The notes under the pieces are model-generated. The model worked only from the letters and a program-made list of their open reading frames with translations. It was not told the DNA's origin and did not search any database. From Clostridia bacterium (GTDB lineage: Bacteria; Bacillota; Clostridia; Oscillospirales; Butyricicoccaceae), in contig JAFYOK010000241.1 in the NCBI GenBank assembly GCA_017560175.1, positions 1 through 23,778 of the forward strand: a DNA stretch of 23,778 nt, in the 5' to 3' direction. Of this stretch, positions 23,259-23,778 are shown piece after piece. The position numbers were made by a program, and so were the translations under genes. How positions within the stretch are numbered: position 1 is the first letter of the stretch; each line of letters starts with the position of its first letter.

Positions 23259-23267
23259 AGTATAACA
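23259..23267 (-). promoter_or_regulatory. Extended -10 promoter of the dual-muramidase gene
   Basis: TGTTATACT on the minus strand is an extended -10 (TGn plus TATACT) 54 bp before the ATG at 23205. The -35 zone is T-rich with no clear TTGACA, which fits an extended -10 promoter. Confidence 0.55.
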
Positions 23268-23331
23268 TTATTCTGCCAATAAAAACACCCCAAACCGACA
23301 GGAAAATCTTTCATCCTGCAAATATTATAAA

Positions 23332-23365
23332 AAAACCGTATTCCCCCGATGGAGAATACGGTTTT
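23332..23365 (-). terminator. Terminator of the right-edge gene
   Basis: A perfect 12-bp stem (23332-23343 with 23354-23365) with a 10-base loop is followed on the minus strand by a T-run (complement of 23325-23331). It lies 16 bp past the stop of the partial gene. Confidence 0.92.
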
Positions 23366-23380
23366 GACTTATTCAATTCA

Positions 23381-23778
23381 TCAATCTGTCAGGACCTCGA
23401 TCCGCTCTCCCAACACCAATGTCTTCTGCCGTTCTTTCAGCACATAGCGCTCGTGCTGCATGGTACGATCCATATGTTCCAGATGGGTGACCATTGAACG
23501 CAGATTGCTTTCCACCTGCGCAACTTCCTGCTGGGAATCTCCGATGCGCATCTGTACCGTCCAGTCGGCCAACAAACCATCAAGAAAAAAATCTGCAAAG
23601 CGGAGATAATCTCCCACATTATCCTGCCCCAGATGGAATCCGATATTGACATCGGTCAATGCACTGTTGAACTGGCTGATGCGGCTGCGCAGCGCCTCAC
23701 TCTGACGACGTGCATCACTGAGTTTCTTATGCTTGGCTGCCCCGGTCACAGCACCACCACCGGCCACATCCAATGTAC
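23381..23778 (-). CDS. Partial protein of unknown function, helical C-terminal part
   Basis: The frame is open to the window edge, so the start is outside; at least 131 codons are present. The visible part begins in a Gly/Ala-rich stretch (DVAGGGAVTGAAKHKK) and continues as charged, probably helical or coiled-coil sequence (ARRQSEALRSRISQFN, QQEVAQVESNLRSMVTHLEHM), ending ERIEVLTD. I do not recognise the family. A strong terminator follows. The Gly-rich segment could be the end of a glycine-zipper-like region, which is inference. Confidence 0.7.
   Translation of the reverse strand, partial: TLDVAGGGAVTGAAKHKKLSDARRQSEALRSRISQFNSALTDVNIGFHLGQDNVGDYLRFADFFLDGLLADWTVQMRIGDSQQEVAQVESNLRSMVTHLEHMDRTMQHERYVLKERQKTLVLGERIEVLTD

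Noticed and set aside
20581..23265. 894-codon open frame on the plus strand across the APH-like and muramidase genes
   Set aside because: It runs antisense to two genes with clear domain motifs, crosses their intergenic terminator, shows no recognisable domain and has no SD. Codon bias on the coding strand removes stops from the opposite frame.

Overview
The window looks like chromosomal core DNA from a low-to-mid-GC, Gram-positive-type bacterium of the Clostridia, perhaps Oscillospirales/Ruminococcaceae. The reasons are the DUF1385(YqhQ)-prmC pair, a Bacillus-type LexA box, strong purine-rich Shine-Dalgarno (SD) sites, sigma-A-like promoters, an SLH-anchored muramidase, a DacF-type carboxypeptidase and RecD2 without RecBC. 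Genus-level placement is inference. No rRNA, tRNA, CRISPR array, insertion sequence or prophage was seen. No gene-free gap exceeds 300 bp; the longest, about 222 bp at 15378-15599, holds promoters and a leader hairpin.

Layout. Bases 1-60 carry a consensus minus-strand promoter and SD for a gene just off the left edge. From 14876 down to 132 runs a long, tightly packed minus-strand series: FG-GAP-like lipoprotein, OmpR-type response regulator, sensor kinase, DUF1385 membrane protein, prmC, recA, recX, rimO, pgsA, cysS, a 66-residue membrane protein, recD2, comF, mreB. Several junctions overlap (ATGA twice, TAGTG once). recA and mreB have their own promoters inside the series, and mreB ends at a strong terminator. 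Upstream lie a small orphan P-loop protein (its own transcription unit) and a D,D-carboxypeptidase.

A plus-strand block at 16879-20221 holds mtaB, nfeD, an SPFH/stomatin-like gene and a GNAT acetyltransferase. It meets, at a shared terminator, a minus-strand pair: an APH-like kinase downstream of a large secreted protein that combines GH24-like, Listeria-Bacteroides-type repeat, three SLH and GH25 modules. A partial unknown gene runs off the right edge.

How the genes work together. Recombination and repair (recA, recX, recD2, comF) is combined with tRNA and translation modification (rimO, mtaB, prmC, cysS), phospholipid synthesis (pgsA) and cell-wall or shape functions (mreB, dacF, the dual muramidase, a two-component system with a lipoprotein). 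The least explained items are the hairpin that buries the start site of the small membrane protein ahead of recD2, the recA operator lying inside the prmC reading frame, the orphan P-loop protein, and the double-muramidase architecture. I did not find a clearly new multi-gene defence or mobile system. Most of the window is conserved housekeeping DNA.
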